This document shows positions 1 through 8,242 of a DNA stretch of 64,000 nucleotides, in pieces. Position 1 is the first letter of the stretch, and each line of letters begins with the position of its first letter. Both the position numbers and the translations under genes were made by a program. Source of the DNA: Rhizobium leguminosarum (lineage in GTDB: Bacteria > Pseudomonadota > Alphaproteobacteria > Rhizobiales > Rhizobiaceae); contig NZ_JAGIOR010000001.1 of the NCBI RefSeq assembly GCF_017876795.1, forward strand, positions 4,924,501 through 4,988,500. The letters are read 5' to 3'. A model generated the notes under the pieces. That model did not search any database. It was given only the letters and a program-made list of their open reading frames with translations, and was not told the DNA's origin.

Positions 1-15
1 GTGAGGGAGACGGCC

Positions 16-740
16 ATGGAGTTCAAAGGAAAGACGGTCATCGTTACCGGTGCCGGAAAAGGCATCGGACGCGAAATTGCGAGGATGCTGGTCGAGCGAG
101 GTGCGCAGGTCGTCGCTCTGACCCGCAGTGCGAACGACGTCGACCTGCTGCAAGCGGAGCCCGGCTGCCGCGCCATACAGGTCGATCTCGCCGACGCCAA
201 TGCGACCAGGGAGGCCGCGATCGCCGCCCTTCCCGCTGATTTCCTCGTCAACTGCGCCGGCACGACCGAATTGCAGCCGTTCCTGGATACGACAGTCGAA
301 GCATTCGACCGTCTTGTTGCGGTCAACACGCGTGCTCCGATGATCGTGGCGCAGGAATATGCCCGTTCGCTGATCAAGGAGGGCCGCAAGGGCGCCATCG
401 TCAATGTTTCGTCGGTCGCCTCGTTTATCGGCATTCCCGACCATGCTGCATACTGTGCGTCGAAGGGTGGATTGGATGGCTTGACGCGGGTCATGGCAAA
501 GGAACTTGGACCTCACGGCATCCGCGCGAACGGCGTCCACCCAACGGTGACGCTGACGCCGATGGCGGTGAAGGCATGGAGCGATCCCGACAAGGCGCCG
601 GGATGAAGCAGCGAATTCCCGTCGGTCGATTCGCTGAGCCGAGTGACATCGCCGACGTTGTGCTTTTCCTGCTCTCAGATCAGGCTGCGATGGTGAACGG
701 GATATCGATGCCGGTGGACGGCGGTTTCATGATTGCGTGA
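16..740 (+). pseudogene. SDR-family oxidoreductase, frameshifted near its C-terminus
   Basis: This is a classical short-chain dehydrogenase/reductase that would use NAD(P)H on an unknown alcohol or sugar substrate in the cytosol. The Rossmann motif TGAGKGIG lies near residues 11-18, and NAG-type and YCASK (Tyr-x3-Lys) active-site motifs are present. ATG 16 is preferred over GTG 1 because GGGAGA sits just upstream. The first frame stops at 604-606, about 45 residues short of the usual length. The missing end (GRFAEPSDIAD onward, closing with PVDGGF) continues in another frame from 603 to 740. One base has therefore been lost near 595-603, or the sequence contains an error there. The family call is secure; the substrate is unknown. 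Confidence 0.8.
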
Positions 741-752
741 AGTCGACAGCGC

Positions 753-770
753 CGCGTCTTCTCAGACGCG
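753..770. repeat. Short palindrome of the rhizobial CGCGTC/GACGCG type
   Basis: Arms CGCGTCT and AGACGCG are separated by 4 nt, 12 bases after the SDR stop. The flanking CAGCG and CGCAAAGGA match the mosaic repeat at 61636-61679. It could also form a hairpin at the transcript end, but no T-run follows. Confidence 0.5.
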
Positions 771-807
771 CAAAGGATCAAAGGGACACACGCGGCGACC
801 TTCACCA

Positions 808-1002
808 CTACTGCACCAATCGGCGCAACTGATCCTGATCAATAAAATCGTCCGTCACGCCGGCCTCTTTATCCGGATGACTGAAAACAAGACCGTCGGA
901 ATCCTCAAGCTCGAGAGCCTGATCCGTATTCATGATCCCGAGCGGCTGGCGCTCATACTCGGACTCGAGCGCCGCCTCGACGATGGCTTTCTTCTTGCGC
1001 AT
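808..1002 (-). CDS. Small acidic hypothetical protein (64 aa)
   Basis: I do not recognise this protein. The frame starting at ATG 1002 encodes 64 residues: a basic start (MRKKK) followed by an acidic body rich in Glu, Asp and Gln. It has no signal peptide, membrane segment or cysteines. AGAGGA lies about 6 bases upstream of this ATG, which is why it is chosen over the in-frame start at 1023. The gene lies alone between the broken SDR and the LuxR-type gene. It could be a real small protein or a chance frame. Confidence 0.4.
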   Translation of the reverse strand: MRKKKAIVEAALESEYERQPLGIMNTDQALELEDSDGLVFSHPDKEAGVTDDFIDQDQLRRLVQ

Positions 1003-1112
1003 GTCCAGTCCTCTGTTCGTCAATGGGCAATGGGTAACGGACAGCCGGACTCGCGGTTCCGATCAGGGATTCACGATTTAAGACTGGGTGAAACGAAGGC
1101 TCGCATCGATAC

Positions 1113-1136
1113 ACCGCCGGCTTCCGCGCGGGCGGT
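1113..1136 (+). terminator. Possible hairpin terminator
   Basis: ACCGCC and GGCGGT can pair across a GC-rich loop, and GCTGTTTT follows on the plus strand. It is about 370 bases downstream of the SDR and just beyond the 3' end of the convergent LuxR-type gene. The stem is short, so this is a weak call. Confidence 0.25.
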
Positions 1137-1198
1137 GCTGTTTTGGCCCCTGGTGTAGACACTTTCGTTGAGACAGCTCCCGGTACTGGCGACACCGC

Positions 1199-1906
1199 CT
1201 AACTCGGCAAGGCGTCATGCCCGTCGGCGGCTCTTTGAACCAAGCGGGCAACCACTTCAGTGCGGTTCTGCGCCTGCAGCTTGCGCATGATGTGTTGCAC
1301 ATGCATTTTTACCGTATGCCCCGACAAATTGAGTTTTCCTGCGATTACCTTATTTGAGCATCCGCACTGCAACTCTGCGAGGACATCCGCTTCCCGGGGA
1401 GTGAAATCGGCAATCGCCAAGTACTGCGTCCTATCATCCAATCTTTTTTCAGCCTCGTTTCTGGCCGGACCATGCTCGCTTGAGCCGTTTGTAGCCGCTC
1501 CCAAAAGCTGCGGGAAAAATGTTCCTCCTGCCAGAACGAGACCAAGACCGGCAAGCGCAATGTCAACGGGAAGTGAAGTCGAGAAAAAGCCGCGGATCCC
1601 CACCTTGAGGGCCTGACGGGCTATGATCGCGTCATCCGTATTTGAGAGCAACGTGATAGGAGCCTCAGGAAAACGTGCCGTAATCGCCGCGAGGTCATCA
1701 CGCAGACTGGAGCTCTCAACACTTCTGCCGGCCAGATCCAAGGCAATCAAACGCACCTCGGCTCCAAGCGCTCGATCGAGACTCTCGGTCGAGATCAAAT
1801 CGATAAAGTTCCAGCCGGCGAGTTCACGCTCAAGAATCTTCACTACGGTCGTGCGCGCCAGTGTAGAATGCCCAACGATGATCACAGTTGGTGCATTGCG
1901 CCCCAT
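1199..1906 (-). CDS. LuxR-type transcriptional regulator with degenerate receiver domain
   Basis: The gene encodes 235 residues from ATG 1906; an in-frame ATG at 1966 would add 20. Residues 7-120 align by pattern with a response-regulator receiver. The usual acidic pair after the first strand is replaced (IIVGHS, residues 9-14), leaving only Asp57 (ALDL) of the phosphorylation pocket. Residues about 168-225 form a standard LuxR/FixJ helix-turn-helix beginning FTPREADVL. The protein should bind DNA but may not be switched by ordinary Asp phosphorylation. It is next to the glycine-rich and type I secretion genes and is a plausible regulator of them. That link is inferred from position only. Confidence 0.75.
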   Translation of the reverse strand: MGRNAPTVIIVGHSTLARTTVVKILERELAGWNFIDLISTESLDRALGAEVRLIALDLAGRSVESSSLRDDLAAITARFPEAPITLLSNTDDAIIARQALKVGIRGFFSTSLPVDIALAGLGLVLAGGTFFPQLLGAATNGSSEHGPARNEAEKRLDDRTQYLAIADFTPREADVLAELQCGCSNKVIAGKLNLSGHTVKMHVQHIMRKLQAQNRTEVVARLVQRAADGHDALPS

Positions 1907-1966
1907 ACGGCGCTTAGTTCCGGCACTGTCGGACACTTGCGTGCTCCCAGAATATTTGCAACCCAA

Positions 1967-2683
1967 CAGTTATCCATACTATTCCTGTTCTCACTACATG
2001 TCATGATAAAAAGCGAGTGTATGTCGACATCAATAGTCCGCTCTCTCATGATAACTCTTATAGTCTATAAGATTTCATCGATAGATAATTGGGTCTGCAG
2101 AGCACATTGAAGAGCTTATTCGTGATGGCATGCCAGTTCGACTTGTTGCCGCAGACTTTCAAGTCTTCTTAGAGTTAACGTACGGCAAGTAGGTCAACAA
2201 AGCTTTCAAAGGCACTGAAAAGTGCACTGATCTACTATAGCTCCATTTAGCAAGAGCTTCTTGATATAACGAGCTGCCGATAGTCTCGGCTTTGTTACAG
2301 CATCTCAATTCAAAGCCGTCGCAGACCCGACGGCAGAACAACAAACGCGAAAAGGAACAAGGGCACAAGATAGCCGACTACCCATTATGATTACTAAATA
2401 ACTCGGCCGCATCGACGCATTATTGCCCAGTTGGCATTGTTTTCGCTCAGGCAGCACCGCGCTGGCACCACCAGATGCCGGGCAGAGGTCCCGGCCTCTG
2501 ACGGCCGAGATCGGCGACAATGCGGATCAGGTTATGGTGGATTGTTTGGCTGAAACGGCTGCCTGCTCGACCGGCCGGCTTCGCCGCAGAGCTTGGCTAC
2601 GACGCGCGGCGGTTTTGCAATAACGACACGCGTCAAAACAAAGACCTGAGGCGCGAGGAGCGAATCTGAAAGATCGCCGCGCT
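1967..2683. other. Intergenic region, partly AT-rich, no convincing gene
   Basis: About 700 bases separate the LuxR-type gene from the end of the large glycine-rich gene. Roughly 1980-2420 is visibly richer in A and T than the rest of the window, which suggests a separate origin. Short open frames exist on both strands but lack ribosome-binding sites and recognisable motifs. A 15-bp palindrome at 2057-2071 is annotated separately. Confidence 0.5.
2057..2071. promoter_or_regulatory. CTTATAG-N-CTATAAG palindrome
   Basis: Perfect 7-bp arms around one base lie in the AT-rich stretch about 150 bases upstream of ATG 1906 of the LuxR-type gene. The position and symmetry fit an operator for that gene, possibly autoregulatory. 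No known consensus was recognised. Confidence 0.3.
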
Positions 2684-3772
2684 CTAGCTATGCATGAAAC
2701 TCAGAATGTCGTCTACGAGAGCCGAATGGGCGTCGGTGAGATTACCGTCTCCGCCGTGGCCTGCGATGCCGGCCAACTGAAGCGCATGCTGATCATAGAG
2801 AACATGATCGATCTGTTGGGCGTCCGCCGTCCCACCGGCGGGAACGGCAATGTTGATGGGATGGAAATAACCGACATTGACGTCGACCATGCTGCCGGTT
2901 GACGATCCGTCGCCGCCACCGCCACCGGCATGGTTGCCGGTAAAAATCGTGTCCGACGACAGGTTGAAGCCACCGCCATTGCCACCGATGCCGGCGATCT
3001 GCACAGTACCCTGATCGAAAATGACATTGTTTGTCTGATGAGCCTCCGCCGAGCCGCCTGCGGCGCCGATGGCGATGTTGATCGGTGAGAAGATGGCGAT
3101 ACTGACGTCGACCATGCTGCCGACGAAATATCCGTCGCCGCCATGGCCCGCATAAAAGTCGCCGGTCAATGTCAGCGCAGTTCCCGGGCTCATCGACGAG
3201 CTATGGCTCGCGACGTTATGGTCTCCGCCCGAGCCGCCCATGCCGCCGATCTGGGTTGCGCCCTGCAGGAACATTGCGTTGTTCGATTGCTCGGCGTGAG
3301 CCTCCGCGCCAGGGCCTGCAGCCACAGCGGTATTCACGGGGGCAAAAAGCGCAACTTCGGTGCTTACAAGTCCCCCGTAGAAGACGCCACCTCCCCCAGT
3401 GCCGGCATGATTGGCGCCATCGCCGCTGCCGATGGCAACATTGCCGCTGCCGCCATTCCCGCCTATCCCGGCCATTTCGGTGGGATGCTGATTGATGAGT
3501 GCATCGTTGCCCTGGAAAGCGTCGGCGCCCGAATGAGGTCCCGCAATAGCGGCATTGGACGGCATGAAGACGGCCAACGCGTTGCTGCTGATCACGCCTT
3601 CGCTTATTCCATCACCGCCGCTGCCGGCTGAATTGGAGCTCGGACCGGAAGCAACATCCAATGGAAGCCAGGTCGGCACCAGCGCCAGATGCCCCGCGGC
3701 CAGACTGGAGGCGAGGTTTTGATCGGTGCCCGCTTTGGGCGAATCTTCCAAGAGGGGACGAATTTCCGTCAT
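2684..3772 (-). CDS. Glycine-rich protein with four ~75-residue repeats, putative type I secretion substrate
   Basis: The protein has 362 residues from ATG 3772, chosen because GGAGACGG lies just upstream; ATG 3784 is an alternative. After about 60 unique residues come four tandem units, at about 61-135, 136-220, 221-295 and 296-362. Each has a hydrophobic line with F-x-P-x-N-x-A, an Asn/Gln-rich segment, and a glycine turn of the AGIGGNGG type. There is no N-terminal signal peptide, no cysteine, and the composition is Gly, Ala, Asn and Ser. The C-terminus (SALVDDILSFMHS) is short and amphipathic, as in many type I substrates. The AGIGG-type turn preceded by DQHA is shared with the protein at 4374-4949, which sits next to the transporter genes. 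Export is inferred, not shown. Confidence 0.65.
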   Translation of the reverse strand: MTEIRPLLEDSPKAGTDQNLASSLAAGHLALVPTWLPLDVASGPSSNSAGSGGDGISEGVISSNALAVFMPSNAAIAGPHSGADAFQGNDALINQHPTEMAGIGGNGGSGNVAIGSGDGANHAGTGGGGVFYGGLVSTEVALFAPVNTAVAAGPGAEAHAEQSNNAMFLQGATQIGGMGGSGGDHNVASHSSSMSPGTALTLTGDFYAGHGGDGYFVGSMVDVSIAIFSPINIAIGAAGGSAEAHQTNNVIFDQGTVQIAGIGGNGGGFNLSSDTIFTGNHAGGGGGDGSSTGSMVDVNVGYFHPINIAVPAGGTADAQQIDHVLYDQHALQLAGIAGHGGDGNLTDAHSALVDDILSFMHS

Positions 3773-4373
3773 TGCCGTCTCCATCCGCGGTCAACCGCAC
3801 GTCCGCCAAGCGTGTCGCGCATGTAGCCTGAATTATTCAGCCATTGTGCCTCTGAAGTTAAGAAAAGCAGAGCCTGCAATTCGTCTACATCCCGTCGGCT
3901 AGGTCTGTAGCCATTTGGCTGTCATCGCCGTAACACCCCGTTGTGCAGGCTTGACAGCACTCAATCCGCCTTCGGGCTAGAGTCCTGCATTGGCCTCCGT
4001 TCTCGCGGCGGGTTGATTTTTCCCGCCCCAAACAGAATCTCCTCCGCCAAGCGCAGCCTGATCAGGACCTCGGAATACAGCCGGTTCGCTTCGGCGGCCG
4101 TTGCTTCGAAAAGCGGCGTCGCTTCGACGAGGTCGCAGACATGATCATCCCATCCGGCGCAAGATCACCAAATACCAATCCAAAATAGCGCTCCGCCACC
4201 GCCAAGCATACGCCCGAAGGAATGTCGCCGAATATCTAGATAGTACGCAAATTGAATCGCGGGCAATATTCACCTGCGGCTGTATTGTCTGGCGGTGACA
4301 TACTAATACCCACGCCGTAGGGGGAACGCCGTAGAATTAACACGGACGAACCAAAGTAGAAGGAGTGACTGAA
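3773..4373. other. Intergenic region between the divergent glycine-rich genes
   Basis: This 600-base spacer should hold the promoters of both glycine-rich genes. No convincing -35/-10 pair was identified. AGAAGGAG at 4358-4365 is the ribosome-binding site of the rightward gene. A possible coding remnant at 3961-4160 is listed separately. Confidence 0.4.
3961..4160 (-). pseudogene. Possible C-terminal remnant of an unidentified protein
   Basis: On the minus strand this frame reads as about 65 residues with protein-like composition, including the helical stretches EATAAEANRLYSE and LRLAEEILFGAGK, and ends at a stop at 3961-3963. It has no start codon with a ribosome-binding site and meets a stop upstream. 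I do not recognise the family. It may be the tail of a gene broken when the accessory block was assembled, or a chance frame. Confidence 0.2.
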
Positions 4374-4949
4374 ATGCCTATCCCACAGATATCTGACACG
4401 ATTCACCTCAATCACCCAGATGCAGGTGACGCGAATGCCGGCAACGGCGGTGATGGCCACAACAATGGGACCATTAACTACAACCCGGTTGCATATGTAG
4501 ACCCCGTGCAAACGGTTGACGGGGCATCTACCCATCTGCACAACGGTGATCACGTTTGGCAGACGGCAGATTGGGACGCCGGCCATGGCGGAGCCGGTGG
4601 CTTTACCCAGGCCCAGAACGGCTTCCTGGCGGCAATCTCGAACAGCGGCGCCGGCGGCGCGGGGGGAGATTCCAACTCCAACGGCAGTCAAGGAAACTCA
4701 AGCGGCCACGACACGGCTGCGGTGGCTGCGGCTACGACCGCGACCCAATATACGCAGCTTGTGGCCGATCAGCATGCCACCATTCTCGCAGGCGTCGGCG
4801 GTAACGGCGGCAACGGGAACAACGCTCTGGGCGGCGACATCTCGTCAGCATTGGTTCACACCAATCCCGAAACGACGACGGTGCACAATGATCTCGATCA
4901 TTTCATAAACGCCTTCGGCCATATCGATGTCAGCCATCTTGGCTCATGA
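4374..4949 (+). CDS. Glycine-rich protein, putative substrate of the adjacent type I transporter
   Basis: The protein has 191 residues from ATG 4374, set by AGAAGGAG eight bases upstream; a GTG at 4365 would overlap that site. It is rich in Gly, Asn, Ala, Thr and His, with glycine runs such as GNGGDG, GHGGAGG and GAGGAGGD. There are no cysteines and no N-terminal signal peptide. The segment DQHATILAGVGGNGG near residue 150 closely matches DQHALQLAGIAGHGG in the larger protein at 2684-3772, and both end with a short hydrophobic helix-like tail. It lies immediately upstream of the ABC and membrane-fusion genes on the same strand. That arrangement is typical of a type I substrate. Function outside the cell is unknown. 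Confidence 0.65.
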   Translation: MPIPQISDTIHLNHPDAGDANAGNGGDGHNNGTINYNPVAYVDPVQTVDGASTHLHNGDHVWQTADWDAGHGGAGGFTQAQNGFLAAISNSGAGGAGGDSNSNGSQGNSSGHDTAAVAAATTATQYTQLVADQHATILAGVGGNGGNGNNALGGDISSALVHTNPETTTVHNDLDHFINAFGHIDVSHLGS

Positions 4950-4957
4950 ACTCATCT

Positions 4958-4996
4958 CCCTTGAGGGTCGCTGGTTTCGACTGGCGACCCTCAGGG
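4958..4996 (+). terminator. Strong hairpin between substrate gene and transporter genes
   Basis: TGAGGGTCGC (4962-4971) pairs perfectly with GCGACCCTCA (4984-4993), with further CCC/GGG pairing outside. No T-run follows, so it may act as an mRNA stabiliser or partial attenuator that lets the substrate be expressed above the transporter, rather than as a full terminator. Confidence 0.55.
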
Positions 4997-5053
4997 TTAC
5001 TGAACCTGCCAGCAGCCTCTTCTTGTCAGTATCCAGTGCAGCGAGATCTGACG

Positions 5054-6781
5054 ATGACAACGATTTCGATAAAGCCATCGATAAAGCCATCGCGGCCGCA
5101 GACACACCTCGTTGCTGCGCTCCGGGCTTGTGCCGGAGCCTTCGGGTTGATCTTCCTCTATAGCTGCGGCTATAATCTCTTTCTTCTGACACCTTCCATC
5201 TATCTCCTGCAGATCTACGACAGGGTCCTGTCGAGCCGAAGTGCTGACACGCTGCTGATGCTGACGATGATCATCGCCATCGCCGTGTTGGTCGGATCCA
5301 TGCTGGACATCGTGCGCAGGGCAGCTCTTTCGCGCATCGGCAGCTGGCTGGACCACAGGCTCCGGCCCATGGTGCTGACAGCATCATTCGAATATGCCGC
5401 TCTCGCCGATACGGGAGCCGCCACGGAGTGCTACAGGGACCTGGCCGCACTACGCCAATTCCTCGATTCACCGGCTAGCGCCCTTTTTTTTGACGTTCCC
5501 TGGGCGCCGGTATTCCTGCTCCTGCTGTTTCTTGTTCACCCGCTGCTTGGGACCATCGGTCTTCTATGCGCATTTGCACTTCTGCTGTTTGCGTTCCTGA
5601 CGGAACTGGCGACGCGAGAGCCGCTTGCCCACGCCAACCTTGCCCTTTCGAGGAGCTATTTCCGATTTGCGACCGCCCTCAAAAACATCGAGGTTATCCG
5701 GGCAATGGGCATGCAGGATGGCGCAGCGATGATGGTCTATCGCGATGCGGAAATGGCGAGAAGAACGCAGGACATCGCGATGCATCGCACGGAGATCATT
5801 CTTGGATTCTCCAAATCGATCCGCACACTCGCGCAGATCCTCATGATGGGATCTGCTACATGGCTGGTGCTCGCGAACAACGGCAGTCCGGGTATCATCT
5901 TCGTTGCGAGCTTGCTGCTCGGGCGCGGGCTTGCACCGATCGAGGGCGCAATAGGCGCATGGCGCTCCTTTACCTTTGCGCGCAATGCCTTCAATCGCTT
6001 GAACAGAATGCTGATCGCCGTTGCATCGGAACAGGAAGCCCGAATGGTGCCGGTACCGGAACGCAACGGCCTCGTTCTCGATGACGTCAGCTACATCAAG
6101 CCATTCGCCGATCGGCCGATATTGACAGGCGTCACGTTGTGCCTCGCGCCCGGCGACTGCATAGCGCTCATCGGTCCGTCTGGATCGGGGAAATCGACTC
6201 TCGGTCGCGTCATGGCAGGCGTTGTGCAAGCAACGAGCGGCTGTGCTCTTCTCGGCGGGGTCGATATCTCGGCTTTGCGCCTTTGCGGGGGGACCCGCCA
6301 CGTCGGATACCTGCCGCAAGATATCGAACTTTTCGGAGGAGCGATCAAGGATGTGATCGGCCGGCTGGACGGAGGAGATCCCGGCAAAGCAATCGACGCC
6401 GCGAAGCTGGTCGGATTGCACGACGCGATCCTGCGGCTGCCCCAGGGCTACGAGACCGATATCGGTGAAGGTGGAAACCTGCTCCTTCGAGCTCAGCGCC
6501 AACAGCTGGGACTGGCACGGGCGGCCTATGGAAATCCGTCTCTGATCGTTCTCGACGATCCGAACTCGAGCCTGGATTATGACGGCGAACGGATGCTGTT
6601 TGCGGCAATCGAGCGCATGAAATCCAGGGGTATGACCGTCGTCATCATAACGCACCGGATGGGGATCCTGCCAGTCACCAACAAGATTGCCATCATGCGT
6701 AACGGGACTGTGGCTGCCGTCGGCGACAGTGAGCGGATCTATGAAACTTATCTTCAACCACCGTCTCGAACAGGAACGTAG
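5054..6781 (+). CDS. Type I secretion ABC transporter (PrtD/PrsD family) with degenerate ATPase motifs
   Basis: This 575-residue protein matches the usual PrtD length. It has an N-terminal membrane domain with several hydrophobic segments over about residues 25-300 and a C-terminal nucleotide-binding domain. Walker A is intact (GPSGSGKST, 374-382) and the H-loop His is about 534. Two catalytic features are unusual. The LSGGQ signature is replaced by LLRAQ (477-481), and the residue after the Walker B Asp501 is Asp502 instead of the catalytic Glu. The last part of the domain keeps the PNSSLD D-loop. The start at 5054 is chosen by family length; an earlier in-frame ATG at 4946 overlaps the substrate gene. 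The product should export the adjacent glycine-rich protein across both membranes with the fusion protein encoded 14 bases downstream. Confidence 0.85.
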   Translation: MTTISIKPSIKPSRPQTHLVAALRACAGAFGLIFLYSCGYNLFLLTPSIYLLQIYDRVLSSRSADTLLMLTMIIAIAVLVGSMLDIVRRAALSRIGSWLDHRLRPMVLTASFEYAALADTGAATECYRDLAALRQFLDSPASALFFDVPWAPVFLLLLFLVHPLLGTIGLLCAFALLLFAFLTELATREPLAHANLALSRSYFRFATALKNIEVIRAMGMQDGAAMMVYRDAEMARRTQDIAMHRTEIILGFSKSIRTLAQILMMGSATWLVLANNGSPGIIFVASLLLGRGLAPIEGAIGAWRSFTFARNAFNRLNRMLIAVASEQEARMVPVPERNGLVLDDVSYIKPFADRPILTGVTLCLAPGDCIALIGPSGSGKSTLGRVMAGVVQATSGCALLGGVDISALRLCGGTRHVGYLPQDIELFGGAIKDVIGRLDGGDPGKAIDAAKLVGLHDAILRLPQGYETDIGEGGNLLLRAQRQQLGLARAAYGNPSLIVLDDPNSSLDYDGERMLFAAIERMKSRGMTVVIITHRMGILPVTNKIAIMRNGTVAAVGDSERIYETYLQPPSRTGT

Positions 6782-6795
6782 GGAGGGACGCCGCC

Positions 6796-8235
6796 ATGAC
6801 CCTTGTTCAACTGGACGCAACGCCGGCGAGACTTTCAAATTCGGCAAGGACGGACCAGCGGTTCGCTCAAAGATCGACAGCCAGGCAACAGACGGTCTAT
6901 TCGCCGGTGATCGAACAGAAACAGCGCGGACCGGCCCCCTCTTCGCCCATGCCGGGGCTCAGAGGCGTTGTTTGGACGGGTAACCTGTTGATCCTGGTTT
7001 TCATCGTCGGATTGGGAACCTGGTCGGTTCTGGCGCCGCTGAAAAGCGCTGCGATCGCATCGGGCGTTATCGAACCGGAGTCCAGCCGCAAGACCATTCA
7101 GCATCTGGAAGGCGGAATTGTGCGACGGATCCTCGTCAGAAACGGCGATGCGGTCATGGCCGGGCAAATCGTGATGGAACTCGACGACACGAAGTCTCGC
7201 TCGGAGCGCGACAGCATCCAAGGGCAACTTTGGGACGCCGAAGGAAGCCGCGCCCGCCTGTTTGCGGAGCAGACGGGCGACGACCATGTCGCCTATCCTG
7301 AGGATCTCAGGGCAGCAATCGAAAAATATCCTTCGGTCAGCGCGATTCTGATCGGGCAACAGAAAATCTTCGAAGCCCGTCGCCGGGTCATGCAGGCGGA
7401 AATTCAGATCGCCAATGAAAAAATCGCGCAGGTGCGGCAGGAAATCGTCGGACTTGGCGCGCAGAAGGCAGCATTGGCCGACAGAGCCGCAATCTCGAGC
7501 CAAGAACTGGATCAGGTTACGGCCCTCAACGCCAAGGGACTGGAAACGAGGAGCAGGCTTCTCAACCTCCAGCGCGAAAAAGCAGACCTTGATGGCCAGC
7601 AGGGTCAAGTAGAGGCACAGATCTCTCGCGCCTACCAGGTGATCAGCGAGTCACAGGCCGATCTCGCAAAGCTCGAGAGCGACCGGTTGAGCGAAGTCGC
7701 CCAGGGCATGCGCGCTACGGAAAGCCAGATCATGCAATTGCGCGAGCGCTTGCGGGCGATCGACGACCAGCTTTCAAGGACCGATATCCGTGCTCCCGAA
7801 GACGGAACAATCATGAACCTGCACATCCACACAGCCGGTGGGGTGATCGGCGCGGGCGAACCGCTCGTCGATCTTCTGCCGCGCTCCGATCGCCTTATCG
7901 TCTCTGTCCACGTCAGGCCGGAAGATATCAACGTCGTTCGTGCGGGGCTCGAGGCACAGGTTCACCTCCTTCCATACAATCAGCGGCGCGTCCCACTCCT
8001 GAAAGGTCGGGTCGAGTATGTATCAGCGGACCGTCTCACCGATACGGCGAGCGGCCAACCCTACTATGCCGCGACAATCCGCGTAACAGACGAGCGGTTG
8101 GCGAAAATGAAAGATGTCGAAATGGTCGCCGGCATGCCCGCACAGACATTGATCGAGACCGGCAAAAGCAGCGTAGCACTCTATGCAGTCAGACCTCTTC
8201 TCGACAGTTTCAACAGAGCATTTCGTGAGGACTAA
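6796..8235 (+). CDS. Type I secretion membrane fusion protein (HlyD/PrtE/PrsE family)
   Basis: The protein has 479 residues. A basic cytosolic N-terminus of about 55 residues is followed by one transmembrane helix (about 63-83). Next come a lipoyl-like half motif (HLEGGIVRRILVRNGDAV), a long periplasmic coiled coil (about 190-320), and the second lipoyl half and beta-barrel region. GGGAGGGA precedes ATG 6796 by 7-8 bases, and the ABC gene ends 14 bases upstream, so the two are co-transcribed. The protein bridges the inner-membrane ABC transporter to an outer-membrane TolC-type channel, which is not encoded in this window. The C-terminus is complete. Confidence 0.88.
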   Translation: MTLVQLDATPARLSNSARTDQRFAQRSTARQQTVYSPVIEQKQRGPAPSSPMPGLRGVVWTGNLLILVFIVGLGTWSVLAPLKSAAIASGVIEPESSRKTIQHLEGGIVRRILVRNGDAVMAGQIVMELDDTKSRSERDSIQGQLWDAEGSRARLFAEQTGDDHVAYPEDLRAAIEKYPSVSAILIGQQKIFEARRRVMQAEIQIANEKIAQVRQEIVGLGAQKAALADRAAISSQELDQVTALNAKGLETRSRLLNLQREKADLDGQQGQVEAQISRAYQVISESQADLAKLESDRLSEVAQGMRATESQIMQLRERLRAIDDQLSRTDIRAPEDGTIMNLHIHTAGGVIGAGEPLVDLLPRSDRLIVSVHVRPEDINVVRAGLEAQVHLLPYNQRRVPLLKGRVEYVSADRLTDTASGQPYYAATIRVTDERLAKMKDVEMVAGMPAQTLIETGKSSVALYAVRPLLDSFNRAFRED

Positions 8236-8242
8236 AGCGGTG

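Noticed and set aside
2423..2623. 66-residue frame in the AT-rich intergenic region
   Set aside because: No ribosome-binding site, no motif, and unstable codon use; treated as non-coding.
2684..4949. RTX toxin interpretation of the glycine-rich genes
   Set aside because: The glycine turns lack the GGxGxDxxx aspartates and calcium-binding periodicity of RTX repeats.
5564..6847. 427-residue frame antisense to the ABC transporter
   Set aside because: It overlaps the conserved Walker motifs of the real gene and has no family match.
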